From Alcaligenaceae bacterium (GTDB lineage Bacteria; Pseudomonadota; Gammaproteobacteria; Burkholderiales; Burkholderiaceae_B): a DNA stretch of 64,000 nucleotides. Positions 52,225 through 61,810 of this stretch are shown here, piece after piece (the first letter of the stretch is position 1; each line of letters opens with the position of its first letter). The position numbers and the translations under genes were made by a program. The notes beneath the pieces are model-generated. The model did not search any database. It worked only from the letters and a program-made list of their open reading frames with translations, and was not told the DNA's origin. Location: assembly GCA_029263615.1 (NCBI GenBank), contig JAJUFT010000001.1, forward strand, positions 23,388-87,387, read 5' to 3'.

Positions 52225-53729
52225 TCGCTGACTCTTTTCCTCGCAAGATCCTGCCGGCGTTGCTGTTGGTCGCATTGGCCGGCTGCTCGCTGGCCCCCGA
52301 GTACGAGCGTCCGGTCGCCCCGATCCCGGGCAGCTTTCCTTACGTCGAAGCGGCCAACGGTCGCGCCGCGGGCGGCACCGATGCGCCGGCCAGCTACGCC
52401 GCCGATCTGGGCTGGCGAGAGTTTTTCACTGATCCGCGTCTGCGTGATCTGATTGCGCTTGCCCTGGACAACAATCGGGACATGCGGATTGCGGTGGCCC
52501 GGGTGGAAGAGGCCAGGGCGCAATACGGCATTGCCGACAGCGAGCGGCTGCCGACTTTTGGCGTGGGAGGCAATGCCCAGGTCACGCGTTCTCCGGAAGC
52601 GTTGCGCATGGGCGGGCCGGATTCCCCCAGTGTCAGCCGCAGCTATATGGCCGGGGTGGCCATGACCACCTTCGAACTGGACTTCTTCGGTCGCATCCGC
52701 AATCTGAGCGAAGCGGCACGCCAGCAATATCTGGCCACGGCTCAGGCGCAGCGGACGGTGCGCATCAACCTGGTGAGCCAGGTGGCCGAGGCCTACTTCC
52801 GGCTGCGCACGGCCCAGCAACTGCAGGAGCTCATGGCCAAGACGCTGGAATCACGCGAGGCCACCTTGCGCCTGGTGCAGGCCCGTTACGACACAGGGGT
52901 GGCCTCTGCCCTTGATCTTCAGCAGGCCAAGGGTCAGGTCGAAACCATCCGTGCCGACCAGCAGTCCATGCGCCGCGTCGAGGCTCAGGCGCTGAATGCC
53001 CTGCAGCTGCTGGTCGGAGCGCCGCTGCCGGATGACCTTCCGCCGCCGGCGGTGTTCGGCAAGGACCAGCTGTTGGCGTCCGTGCCGGTGGGCCTGCCGT
53101 CCGATCTGCTCGTGCGACGTCCGGACATCATCGGTGCCGAGCATGCCCTGATCGCCGCCAATGCGAACATTGGCGCGGCGCGTGCAGCCTTCTTCCCGAA
53201 CATTTCCATTACCGGCCTGCTCGGGTTCGCCAGCCCGCAACTGGGCGGTCTGTTTTCGGGCGGCAACCGCTACTGGCAGTACCAGCCGCAGATTCAGGTG
53301 CCGATCTTCAACGGCGGCCTGGCCGGTGGTCTGGACCTCGCCGAAGCGCGCAAGAACATCGCCGTCTCCGAGTACGAGAAGGCCATTCAGACGGCGTTCC
53401 GGGAAGTGGCCGATGCCCTGGCCGGCGAAGCCACCTATTGGGACCAGCTGGAAGCCATGCGGGCACTGGAGGCCACGGCGGCCGAAGCCCTGCGCCTGGC
53501 GAATCTGCGCTATGAAACCGGCGTGGACAGCTTCCTGCAGGTGCAAAGCGCCGAAGTGAATCTGTACAGCGTGCAGCAGGCCTTCCTGCAGGTGGGCATG
53601 GAGTCGCTTCTGAACCGGGTGGCACTCTATAAAGCGCTGGGTGGGGGCTGGCTGGAGAACACTTCCTCCGAAATTGACGTGGAAGGCCCCGGAAGCGTGC
53701 CCGGCAAGGGGCGTGTTGCGGAACAATAA
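52221..53729 (+). CDS. RND efflux outer-membrane lipoprotein (OprM/NodT family)
   Basis: Lipobox LVALAGCSLAPEYERPVAPIP; ADLGWREFFTDPRLRDLIALALDNNRDMRIAVARVEEAR; 4-bp overlap with the RND permease. Confidence 0.96.
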   Translation: MIADSFPRKILPALLLVALAGCSLAPEYERPVAPIPGSFPYVEAANGRAAGGTDAPASYAADLGWREFFTDPRLRDLIALALDNNRDMRIAVARVEEARAQYGIADSERLPTFGVGGNAQVTRSPEALRMGGPDSPSVSRSYMAGVAMTTFELDFFGRIRNLSEAARQQYLATAQAQRTVRINLVSQVAEAYFRLRTAQQLQELMAKTLESREATLRLVQARYDTGVASALDLQQAKGQVETIRADQQSMRRVEAQALNALQLLVGAPLPDDLPPPAVFGKDQLLASVPVGLPSDLLVRRPDIIGAEHALIAANANIGAARAAFFPNISITGLLGFASPQLGGLFSGGNRYWQYQPQIQVPIFNGGLAGGLDLAEARKNIAVSEYEKAIQTAFREVADALAGEATYWDQLEAMRALEATAAEALRLANLRYETGVDSFLQVQSAEVNLYSVQQAFLQVGMESLLNRVALYKALGGGWLENTSSEIDVEGPGSVPGKGRVAEQ

Positions 53730-53795
53730 GCGGCGAAAGGGCGGGCGGGGGTGACGCCCGGCCATGGCGCCCGCTGCCCGGGCTGCTGAAAAGCG

Positions 53796-53822
53796 CCAAA
53801 AAGCCCATAATAGGGGTTTTGG
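53796..53822 (+). promoter_or_regulatory. Imperfect hairpin CCAAAA..CCC/GGG..TTTTGG between efflux operon and pdxJ, containing a CATAAT hexamer
   Basis: Read directly: ccaaaaagcccataataggggttttgg. Confidence 0.4.
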
Positions 53823-53832
53823 AGTGCTTGTC

Positions 53833-54573
53833 ATGATAGAACTTGGCGTGAATATCGATCACGTCGCCACCTTGCGTCAGCAACGCCGTACGACGTATCC
53901 CGATCCCATCGAGGCAGCGCGCCGCGCGGAAGAGGCCGGCGCCGACCTCATCACCCTGCATCTGCGTGAAGACCGTCGGCATATTCAGGATGCCGATGTC
54001 GAAGCCTTGCGGCCCCTGATCCGCACGCGCATGAACCTGGAATGCGCCATCACCCCGGCCATGCTCGAGATCGCCTGCCGGGTGCGGCCGCATGACGTCT
54101 GTCTGGTGCCCGAACGCCGCGAGGAACTGACCACGGAAGGCGGGCTGGATGTCCTGACGCATTTTGACAGTGTGCGCGACGCCGTGTCCCGGCTGCACGA
54201 CGCGGGCATCCGTGTCTCGCTTTTCATCGACCCCGTGGACGCCCAGCTGGACGCGGCCCGGCGCACCGGTGCAACCGTGGTGGAACTGCACACGGGGGCG
54301 TATGCCAATGCTGAATGGCAACCGCAGCGGCGGGAAGCGGAACTGTCCCGCCTGCGCAGCAGCGTGACGCATGGGGTGGCCCTGGGTCTGCGCGTCAACG
54401 CGGGGCATGGGTTGCACTACAACAATGTCCAGGCCATTGCCGCCATGGACGGCATTGCCGAGCTCAACATCGGGCATGCCATCGTCGCACGCGCGGTCTT
54501 CGATGGCTGGGAGAAAGCCATCCGCGACATGAAGGCGGAAATGATCATTGCCCGCCAGGCCACGAGGAACTAG
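53833..54573 (+). CDS. pdxJ: Pyridoxine 5'-phosphate synthase
   Basis: [80 protein letters not shown]. Confidence 0.97.
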   Translation: MIELGVNIDHVATLRQQRRTTYPDPIEAARRAEEAGADLITLHLREDRRHIQDADVEALRPLIRTRMNLECAITPAMLEIACRVRPHDVCLVPERREELTTEGGLDVLTHFDSVRDAVSRLHDAGIRVSLFIDPVDAQLDAARRTGATVVELHTGAYANAEWQPQRREAELSRLRSSVTHGVALGLRVNAGHGLHYNNVQAIAAMDGIAELNIGHAIVARAVFDGWEKAIRDMKAEMIIARQATRN

Positions 54574-54581
54574 GAAACAAG

Positions 54582-55154
54582 ATGTCAGAGAATGCACTGG
54601 AAGTCCTGCTCAACCGTCAATCCGTGAAGTTCGTCCGCGCGCCTGGGCCCGACGAGCATCAGCTCGATCTGATCCTGCGTGCGGCCATGTGCGCCCCTGA
54701 CCACGGTCGCCTGAGGCCCTGGCGATTCACCCTGATCCGCCAGGAGGTCATGCAGCCCTTCGTCGACAAGCTGTTCGCGACGGCGCAGGCGTCGGCCACG
54801 CCCATTCCTGCGGAAAAGGAAGAGAACGCGCGCCGCTGGCTCAAAGAAGTGCCCCTGCTGATCGCCATGGCCTGCCATCGCGACCACAGCGTCACCAAGA
54901 TCCCGGAACACGAACGCATGCTGGCCGTTGGCGCGGCGGCCACCAACATGTTGAATGCCGCCCACCTGTTGGGGTTCGGTGCCTTCTGGAGCACCGGCCT
55001 GGGCACCTACATTGATGAAGTCAACGAGATGCTCGGGTACGACCCGCTCGATTACCACTTCATGGGTTTCCTGGCGATCGGCACGCCGATCGATGAAGTT
55101 CTGCCGCAGACGCGTCCGGACTACAGGCAGTTCGTGAAGGAGTACCGCCCTTGA
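54582..55154 (+). CDS. Nitroreductase family protein (YdjA-like)
   Basis: MSENALEVLLNRQSVKFVRAPGPDEHQLDLILRAAMCAPDHGRLRPWRF, LLGFGAFWSTG, MGFLAIGTP. Confidence 0.9.
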   Translation: MSENALEVLLNRQSVKFVRAPGPDEHQLDLILRAAMCAPDHGRLRPWRFTLIRQEVMQPFVDKLFATAQASATPIPAEKEENARRWLKEVPLLIAMACHRDHSVTKIPEHERMLAVGAAATNMLNAAHLLGFGAFWSTGLGTYIDEVNEMLGYDPLDYHFMGFLAIGTPIDEVLPQTRPDYRQFVKEYRP

Positions 55155-56542
55155 AAACCCTTGAGGTCGATGTCGCCATCGTCGGGGCCGGTACAGCCGG
55201 CCTGACGGCCCGTCACGCTGCCGCAAAGGCCGGAGCGCGAACCGTTCTGATTGAGCAGGGGCCTCATGGCACCACGTGCGCCCGGGTTGGCTGCATGCCT
55301 TCCAAACTGCTCATTGCTGCGGCGGAGGCCGCCCATGCGGCGCGTCACGGCACACCCTACGGCGTCCACGCCGAGAATGTCCGGGTCGACGGCGAGGAAG
55401 TCATGCGCCGGGTGCGGCAAGAGCGTGACCGTTTCGTGGGCTATGTGCTGCGCGACATCGAGGCGCTCCCGCCGGAAGAAACGCTCAGCGGGCGAGCGCG
55501 GTTCCTGTCGGACACCGTGCTCGATGTCGGCGGCCATACACAGGTCGAGGCGCGCAGCGTGGTGATTGCCACGGGGAATCGTCCGCACATTCCCCCGCCC
55601 TACGAACCGCTGGGCGATCGGGCCATCGTCAATGACGATGTCTTCGAATGGCAGGAGCTGCCCGAGAGCGTGCTGGTGATCGGGGCCGGTGTCATCGGGC
55701 TGGAGCTGGGCCAGGCCCTGGCGCGCCTGGGCGTGCGCACCCGCATTCTGCAGCGCAGCCGCCGTCTGGGTGGTTTGCGCGATCCTGCCGTGCTCGATTC
55801 TGCCATCGAGGCGTTTTCCGATGAGCTCGACCTCTGCCTGGAAGCGGCCATTCTCGATATTCGCAGAGTGGGTAAGGAAGCCGAGGTGCGCTACCAGATG
55901 CCCGGCCTTCCCGAAGTCACCGAGCGCTTCGATCATGTTCTGCTTGCGACGGGTCGGGTTCCCAACTTTGACGAACTCGGCCTGGAAAACACGGCAGCCG
56001 AGTTCGACGAACAGGGTCAGCCCGTGTTTGATCGCGAGACTCTGCAGCTGAAGAACACCCCCATCTTTCTTGCGGGAGATGTGAATGGCATGCGCCCACT
56101 GCTGCACGAGGCGGCGGACGACGGACGGATTGCGGGGGCCAATGCGGCGGCCTGGCCCAATGGGGTGACACCGGGGCAGCGGCGGGCGGGTTTGTCCATC
56201 GTGTTTTCCGATCCGCAACTGGCGGCCGCGGGGCTGCGTTTCAACGAATTGCCGGCAGACGTCGTGGTGGGCGAAGTGGACTTCGCCAATCAGGGGCGCG
56301 CACGCATCATGCTCAAGAACCGTGGCAAGCTTCGCGTCTACGTGGCGCGCGATAGCGGCGTGTTTCTGGGAGCGGAAATGGCCGGGCCTGCCATGGAGCA
56401 CATCGGCCATCTGCTGGCGTGGGCGGCACAGCAGCGCCTGACGGTCGCCCAGATGCTGGACATGCCGTTCTATCACCCGGTGGTGGAAGAGGGGCTGCGC
56501 ACCGCCCTGCAGGATGCCGCCCGGGCTTTGCGCCGGGGCTGA
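55151..56542 (+). CDS. Dihydrolipoyl dehydrogenase-like pyridine nucleotide-disulfide oxidoreductase
   Basis: VAIVGAGTAGLTARHAAAKAGA, redox CARVGCMPSKLL, VIGAGVIGLELGQALARLG, FLAGDVNG, HPVVEEGL. TTG start overlapping previous TGA. Confidence 0.9.
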   Translation: MKTLEVDVAIVGAGTAGLTARHAAAKAGARTVLIEQGPHGTTCARVGCMPSKLLIAAAEAAHAARHGTPYGVHAENVRVDGEEVMRRVRQERDRFVGYVLRDIEALPPEETLSGRARFLSDTVLDVGGHTQVEARSVVIATGNRPHIPPPYEPLGDRAIVNDDVFEWQELPESVLVIGAGVIGLELGQALARLGVRTRILQRSRRLGGLRDPAVLDSAIEAFSDELDLCLEAAILDIRRVGKEAEVRYQMPGLPEVTERFDHVLLATGRVPNFDELGLENTAAEFDEQGQPVFDRETLQLKNTPIFLAGDVNGMRPLLHEAADDGRIAGANAAAWPNGVTPGQRRAGLSIVFSDPQLAAAGLRFNELPADVVVGEVDFANQGRARIMLKNRGKLRVYVARDSGVFLGAEMAGPAMEHIGHLLAWAAQQRLTVAQMLDMPFYHPVVEEGLRTALQDAARALRRG

Positions 56543-56581
56543 GGCCAAGACACGCAGCTTCCGCGGGCACGTCACGCAGCT

Positions 56582-56604
56582 TGGGGCGCCAAAGGGGCGC
56601 CCCA
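56582..56604. terminator. Hairpin between convergent Lpd-like and GST genes
   Basis: TGGGGCGCC-AAAGG-GGCGCCCCA, 9-bp perfect stem, no clear T-tract. Confidence 0.55.
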
Positions 56605-56609
56605 GCCGT

Positions 56610-57488
56610 TCAGGCTTTCTTTGCGTCCTGGCGCCGTGCCAGGAAGGCGTCTATGTCGGCGGCACTGTGGCGTTCGTGTAGCTGCTCATGCGGCTCGCCC
56701 CTGACGCTGTTGACCACGATGCCGCGTTGCACGGCCGGACGCGCAGCGATCTCATCCACCCAGCGGCGTACATGGGTGTAACGCTCGGCCTCCAGGAACT
56801 TCGCGGCACCGTAGACGGTATTGTTCATCAGTCCGCCGAACCAGGGCCAGCTGGCCATGTCGGCAATGGTGTATTGTTCGCCGCCCAGGAAAGCTGTTTC
56901 CGCCAGGCGCCGATTCAATACGTCGAGCAGGCGCTTGGTTTCCATGGTGTACCGGTTGATCGCATACTCGATCTTCACCGGTGCATAGGCGTAGAAATGG
57001 CCGAAACCGCCGCCTACGAACGGGGCCGAGCCCTGCAGCCAGAAGAGCCAGTTCAGCACTTCCGTGCGGGCCGCACGCCCGGTGGGCAGGAAACGGCCGA
57101 ATTTCTCGGCCAGGTACAGAAGAATATTCCCCGATTCGAACACGCGCACGGGTTCGGGCTCGCTGTAGTCGACGAGGGCCGGAATCTTGGAGTTCGGGTT
57201 GATGGCCACGAAGCCGCTCGAGAACTGTTCCTGCTCCATGATGCGGATCAGGTGCGCGTCGTATTCCGCTTCCGACACACCGGCGGCGAGGAGTTCCTCC
57301 AGCATGATGGTGACCTTCTGACCGTTGGGCGTAGCCAGGGAGTACAACTGCAGGGGGTGCTGACCGCGTGGCAATTCGGCGTCGTAGCGGGCACCCGCTT
57401 CCGGGCGGTTGATGCTCCCGTATCGGCCGGATCCCTCTTCAGGTGCCGTCCAGACCTCGGGCGGTTGGTAGTCGGTATTCTGTGTCAT
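56610..57488 (-). CDS. yghU: Glutathione S-transferase family protein (YghU-like)
   Basis: YQPPEVWTAPEEGSGRYGSINRPEAGARYDAELPRGQHPLQLYSLATPNGQKVTIMLEELL, SGFVAINPNSKIPALVD. Confidence 0.93.
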   Translation of the reverse strand: MTQNTDYQPPEVWTAPEEGSGRYGSINRPEAGARYDAELPRGQHPLQLYSLATPNGQKVTIMLEELLAAGVSEAEYDAHLIRIMEQEQFSSGFVAINPNSKIPALVDYSEPEPVRVFESGNILLYLAEKFGRFLPTGRAARTEVLNWLFWLQGSAPFVGGGFGHFYAYAPVKIEYAINRYTMETKRLLDVLNRRLAETAFLGGEQYTIADMASWPWFGGLMNNTVYGAAKFLEAERYTHVRRWVDEIAARPAVQRGIVVNSVRGEPHEQLHERHSAADIDAFLARRQDAKKA

Positions 57489-57519
57489 GTGTCCTCTCGA
57501 TCAATGAGCCACGTCTTCC

Positions 57520-58173
57520 TCAGGAAGCCATGATCTGGCGCACGGCCGCAGTGAGTTTCTCGACGGATTCCCCATCGGAAGCCAGCATGCGGGCCTTGCC
57601 CCGTTCATCAAAGATATAGATGCCGCGGCTATGGGCGACCTCATAGACGCTGTCATCATCTCCCCGCGGTTTCTCGATCTGGTAGGCAACGCGATAGCGC
57701 CGGGCCAGACGGGAAATCTGGCGCTCAGTGCCGGTCAACCCGATCGCATGGGAATCGAAGGCGTCAACATAGGCCTGCAGAATTTCAGGGGTGTCGCGGT
57801 GCGGGTCGACGCTGACGAAGAGGATGCGGACCTTGTCGGCGTCATTGCCCAGCTGTTGAACGACCTGTGAGAGTTGGGCCATGGTGGTGGGGCAGATGTC
57901 CGGGCAACTCGCATAGCCGAAGAACATCAGCACGATCTTGCCTTCGAAATCTTTTTCCGTGAGGGTTTTACCGCCGGCGCCCACCAGTTCGAACGAAAGA
58001 TCGGGCAGGAAGCCGCGGATCGGGTGGATGGTGGAATCCGCCCCGGGAGCATGGGTGTCACCCGGGACGGCGGCAACGCCGCCAGCTGACGGAGCGGACG
58101 CTTGGGCGAGGGCGGGGGGAATCCCCGCACTGAGGGCCACCGCCAGAGCGGCCCCGGAAAGCAATTTGAACAT
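57520..58173 (-). CDS. SCO1/SenC family copper chaperone-like protein
   Basis: MFFGYASCPDICPTTMAQLSQVV (CxxxC) and downstream conserved His (YEVAHSRGIYIFD). Confidence 0.93.
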   Translation of the reverse strand: MFKLLSGAALAVALSAGIPPALAQASAPSAGGVAAVPGDTHAPGADSTIHPIRGFLPDLSFELVGAGGKTLTEKDFEGKIVLMFFGYASCPDICPTTMAQLSQVVQQLGNDADKVRILFVSVDPHRDTPEILQAYVDAFDSHAIGLTGTERQISRLARRYRVAYQIEKPRGDDDSVYEVAHSRGIYIFDERGKARMLASDGESVEKLTAAVRQIMAS

Positions 58174-58206
58174 CGTCACTCCTCTTGGGGCGCCCGCCAG
58201 GCCGGA

Positions 58207-60285
58207 TCAGGCAACGGGCGCGTCCTCGAACATGCCGCTGTGACGCAGCAGGGCGTCCAGGGTCGGCTCGCGGCCCCGGAATGCACGGAAGGAATCGGCG
58301 GCAGGGCGGGTTCCGCCAACCGCCAGAATTTCATCCAGAAAACGACGGCCGGTGGCCGGATCGAGAGTGTCCCGGGTGCCGTCGGGCGTCGTGACGGCGG
58401 CTTCCTCGAACGCGGCGTAGGCGTCGGCAGACAGGACCTCGGCCCATTTGTAGCTGTAGTAGCCCGCCCCGTAGCCGCCCGCGAACAGATGCGAGAAGTT
58501 ATGGGGGAAGCGATGCCAAGACGGTGGAATCAGGACCGCGACTTCACGGCGCACCGCATCGAGTGTTTCAAGTACCTCGGTGATCGTCAAGCCCTGGTTT
58601 CTACGATGGATCAACATGTCGAACAGGGCGAACTCGATCTGACGCAGCATCTGCATGCCGCTCTGGAAGTTGCGGGCGGCCAGCATTTTGTCGTAGAGCG
58701 TGCGCGGCAGCGGTTCACCCGTGTCGACGTGGGAACTGAGCGACTGCACGACCGACCATTCCCAGCAGAAATTTTCCATGAACTGCGAAGGCAGTTCGAT
58801 GGCATCCCACTCCACGCTGGAAAACGGCGAAGCGGCGGGATCATCGACCTTGGACAGCAGGGCATGCAGGGCATGACCGCTTTCATGAAACAGCGTGATG
58901 ACGTCATCGTGCGTCAGCAGGCTGGGCCGCCCGTTCTGGGGAGGGGTGAAATTGCAGGTCAGATAGACCACGGGCGTGATTAACTCCGACCCCTTGCGAC
59001 GGCGCGAGCGTTCGCTGTCCACCCACGCCCCGCTTTGTTTCCCGTGACGGGCGTGCAGGTCCAGATAAAGCGTTCCCAGTGTCTGCGCTTGGGCGTCGCG
59101 CACCTCGAAGACGCGCACGCCGGGGTGCCAGACCGGCGCGTCAATGGGGTGCAGGCCCACTGCAAACAGCCGTCCGACCACCTTGAACAGGCCTTCGAGC
59201 ACGCGGTCTTCGGTGAAGTACTGGCGCACCTCTTCTTCCGAATAGGCATAGCGGGCTTCCCTCAGGCGCTCGGACACGAAGGCGACGTCCCACGGCTGCA
59301 GGTCGGTGAGGCCCAGCGATTCTGCGGCAAAGGCCTTGAGCTCTTCGAGGTCGCGTTCGCCGTAGGGGCGGGCGCGGGTGGCCAGCGTATGGAGGAACTC
59401 CAGCACCTGGCCGGGGTCGTCCGCCATGCGGGTTTCCAGACGCATGTCGGCAAAGCTGTCGAACCCCAGCAGGGCCGCTTCCTCTGCGCGCAGGGCCAGC
59501 AGGCGTTCGATCAGGGAAGAGTTGTCGAAGCGCGTATCGCCCTGATCTGACGCAATGGTGGCGTAGCCGCGGTACAGCTGCGCCCGGATCTCGCGATCTT
59601 GCGCGTGCTGCATGACCGGCAGATAGCAGGGCATTTTGAGGGTCAGCTTCCAGCCCTCCCGACCGCTGTCGGCCGCTGCTGCGCGCGCGGCATCGATCAC
59701 GTCGGCCGGAATGCCCTGCAGTTGCCGTTCATCGGTGACGATCAGCTCCCACTGGTCGACCGCATCCAGCGCGTTCTCGGAGAACTTCTGCGAGACCTGA
59801 GCCGTTTCGTCGGAGATCTGGCTGTAGCGTTCGCGCGCCTCGCCTTCCAGTTCGACACCGCTCAGCCGGAAGTCGCGCAGGGCCAGCTCGATGATGCGTT
59901 GCCGGGCCGGCGGCAGCGCCTCGAAGGCTTCCGATTCCCGCAGGCGCAGATACTGGCCGTATAGCCCGCGGTGCAGGCCCACCCAGGTGGAGTAGGCCGT
60001 GACGGCGGGCAGGCAGGCGTTGTAGGCGTTGCGGATCTCCGGCGTGTTGAGCACGCCGTTCAGGTGGCCTGCCACCGACCAGGCCCGCCACAGGCGCTCC
60101 GACGCGTCTTCCAGCGGCTCGACGACCGTCTGCCAGGTGACGGGGCCGCTATTCGCCGCCACCTTTTCCACGGCCGCTCGCGCTTCCTCTATGAGGGCGG
60201 GAATGGCGGATTCGATGTGGTCGGGACGGACGGCGGCGTAATCCAGCAGTGAGTGGATGGGAGCCAGGAGAGGGTTGGTGATCAT
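58207..60285 (-). CDS. prlC: Oligopeptidase A, peptidase family M3
   Basis: HExxH: VITLFHESGHALHALLS; M3 fold sequence throughout. Confidence 0.95.
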   Translation of the reverse strand: MITNPLLAPIHSLLDYAAVRPDHIESAIPALIEEARAAVEKVAANSGPVTWQTVVEPLEDASERLWRAWSVAGHLNGVLNTPEIRNAYNACLPAVTAYSTWVGLHRGLYGQYLRLRESEAFEALPPARQRIIELALRDFRLSGVELEGEARERYSQISDETAQVSQKFSENALDAVDQWELIVTDERQLQGIPADVIDAARAAAADSGREGWKLTLKMPCYLPVMQHAQDREIRAQLYRGYATIASDQGDTRFDNSSLIERLLALRAEEAALLGFDSFADMRLETRMADDPGQVLEFLHTLATRARPYGERDLEELKAFAAESLGLTDLQPWDVAFVSERLREARYAYSEEEVRQYFTEDRVLEGLFKVVGRLFAVGLHPIDAPVWHPGVRVFEVRDAQAQTLGTLYLDLHARHGKQSGAWVDSERSRRRKGSELITPVVYLTCNFTPPQNGRPSLLTHDDVITLFHESGHALHALLSKVDDPAASPFSSVEWDAIELPSQFMENFCWEWSVVQSLSSHVDTGEPLPRTLYDKMLAARNFQSGMQMLRQIEFALFDMLIHRRNQGLTITEVLETLDAVRREVAVLIPPSWHRFPHNFSHLFAGGYGAGYYSYKWAEVLSADAYAAFEEAAVTTPDGTRDTLDPATGRRFLDEILAVGGTRPAADSFRAFRGREPTLDALLRHSGMFEDAPVA

Positions 60286-60317
60286 ACTCAGGGGAGAGGG
60301 TCGCTTCTAGGCGTGGT

Positions 60318-61187
60318 TCAAAGAGGTTGCTGCTGTCGTGCGGCGCTGCGCTCAGCGGCTTCGACGGTGTTGACCAGCAGCATGGCGATGGTCATGGGGC
60401 CGACTCCGCCGGGCACGGGGGTGATCGCACCCGCCACTTCACGAGCGCCTTCGAAATCGACGTCGCCCACGAGGCGGCCATCTTCCAGGCGGTTGATACC
60501 CACGTCGATGACGACGGCGCCGGGTTTGATCATGTCGGCGGTGATCATCCCGGGCTTGCCGGTGGCCACGACGAGGATGTCGGCGCGGCGGGTCTGGGCA
60601 CCGAGGTCACGTGTCTTGGAATTGCAGAGGGTGACGGTGGCGCCGGCGGCCAGCAGCAGCATAGCCATGGGCTTGCCGACAATATTGCTTGCCCCGACGA
60701 CCACGGCCTCGGCACCGCGGATGGGCACGTTCTCGGATTCCAGCATGCGCATGACGCCATACGGCGTGCAAGGGCGGAACAGCGGCTTGCCGGTCATGAG
60801 CAGGCCCGCATTGCTGATATGGAAGCCGTCGACGTCTTTTTCAGCCGAGATGGCTTCGATGACCTTGGCCGCGTTCATGTGGCCCGGCAGCGGCAGCTGG
60901 ACAAGAATGCCGTGAATGGAAGGGTCTTCATTGAGCTGCTGGACGACATCCAGCAGTTCGGCTTCGGTGCTGTCCTGGCCCATGCGGATCACACGGGAAT
61001 GCAGGCCGGCTTTCTCGCAGGCTGCCGCCTTGTTGCGCACGTAGACCTGGGAGGCCGGATCCTCGCCGACCAGCACGACCGCCAGCCCGGGGTGAATGTT
61101 CTGTGCGCGCAGCGCTTTGACACGTTCGGCAACTTCGGCGCGTACGGTGTCCGAGAGTGCCTTGCCGTCGATGATTCGGGCTGTCAT
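60318..61187 (-). CDS. folD: Bifunctional methylenetetrahydrofolate dehydrogenase/cyclohydrolase
   Basis: [77 protein letters not shown]. Confidence 0.97.
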   Translation of the reverse strand: MTARIIDGKALSDTVRAEVAERVKALRAQNIHPGLAVVLVGEDPASQVYVRNKAAACEKAGLHSRVIRMGQDSTEAELLDVVQQLNEDPSIHGILVQLPLPGHMNAAKVIEAISAEKDVDGFHISNAGLLMTGKPLFRPCTPYGVMRMLESENVPIRGAEAVVVGASNIVGKPMAMLLLAAGATVTLCNSKTRDLGAQTRRADILVVATGKPGMITADMIKPGAVVIDVGINRLEDGRLVGDVDFEGAREVAGAITPVPGGVGPMTIAMLLVNTVEAAERSAARQQQPL

Positions 61188-61810
61188 GCTGCTCCTTCGG
61201 AATGAGTGAGGGCGATCTTCATGAGATCGGCCACAGTGGTGACTTCAAGTTTTTCCATGATGTTGGCACGGTGGGCTTCCACCGTCTTGATGCTGATGTT
61301 CAGGTCGCCGGCAATTTGCTTGTTCAGACGGCCGGCCACAATGCGCTCCAGCACCTGCTGCTCGCGTGCCGTCAGGCGGCTGAGCACGGCCTGCTGGTTG
61401 CGGCGGGCGCGGGCCTGGGCCACGCGTTCGTTGGCGTCCACGAGCATGCGGGCGACGATGTCGCGCAATTCTGCTTCATTGAAGGGTTTCTCGAGGAAAT
61501 CGACCGCGCCCTTCTTCATGGTGGAGACGGCCATCGGGACGTCGCCGTGCCCCGTGATGAACACGATGGGCAGGGGCGCCTGGCGGGCCAGCAGGACTTC
61601 CTGCAGCTCCAGGCCGCTCATGCCCGGCATGCGCACGTCGACAATCAGCACACCGACCTGATCGGGATCGTAGGCATGCAGAAATTCTTCGGCGCCACTG
61701 AAGCTCTTGACGCGATAGCCGTTTGCTTCGAGCAGCCAGCGCAGAGAGTCACGTACCGCTTCGTCATCATCGACAATGTAAATCGTGCTCGTTGCTTGGA
61801 TGTTCGTCAT
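61184..61810 (-). CDS. FixJ-type response regulator (REC + LuxR-type HTH)
   Basis: [93 protein letters not shown]. Confidence 0.95.
   Translation of the reverse strand: MTNIQATSTIYIVDDDEAVRDSLRWLLEANGYRVKSFSGAEEFLHAYDPDQVGVLIVDVRMPGMSGLELQEVLLARQAPLPIVFITGHGDVPMAVSTMKKGAVDFLEKPFNEAELRDIVARMLVDANERVAQARARRNQQAVLSRLTAREQQVLERIVAGRLNKQIAGDLNISIKTVEAHRANIMEKLEVTTVADLMKIALTHSEGAA

Noticed and set aside
55121-56575. 484-aa minus-strand ORF antisense to the Lpd-like gene
   Set aside because: Antisense artefact; sense strand has full FAD/NAD-binding and redox motifs.
56551-56582. Direct repeat CACGCAGCTT x2 (22 bp apart), considered as a CRISPR or iteron seed
   Set aside because: Only two 10-bp copies, adjacent to a terminator hairpin; no array.
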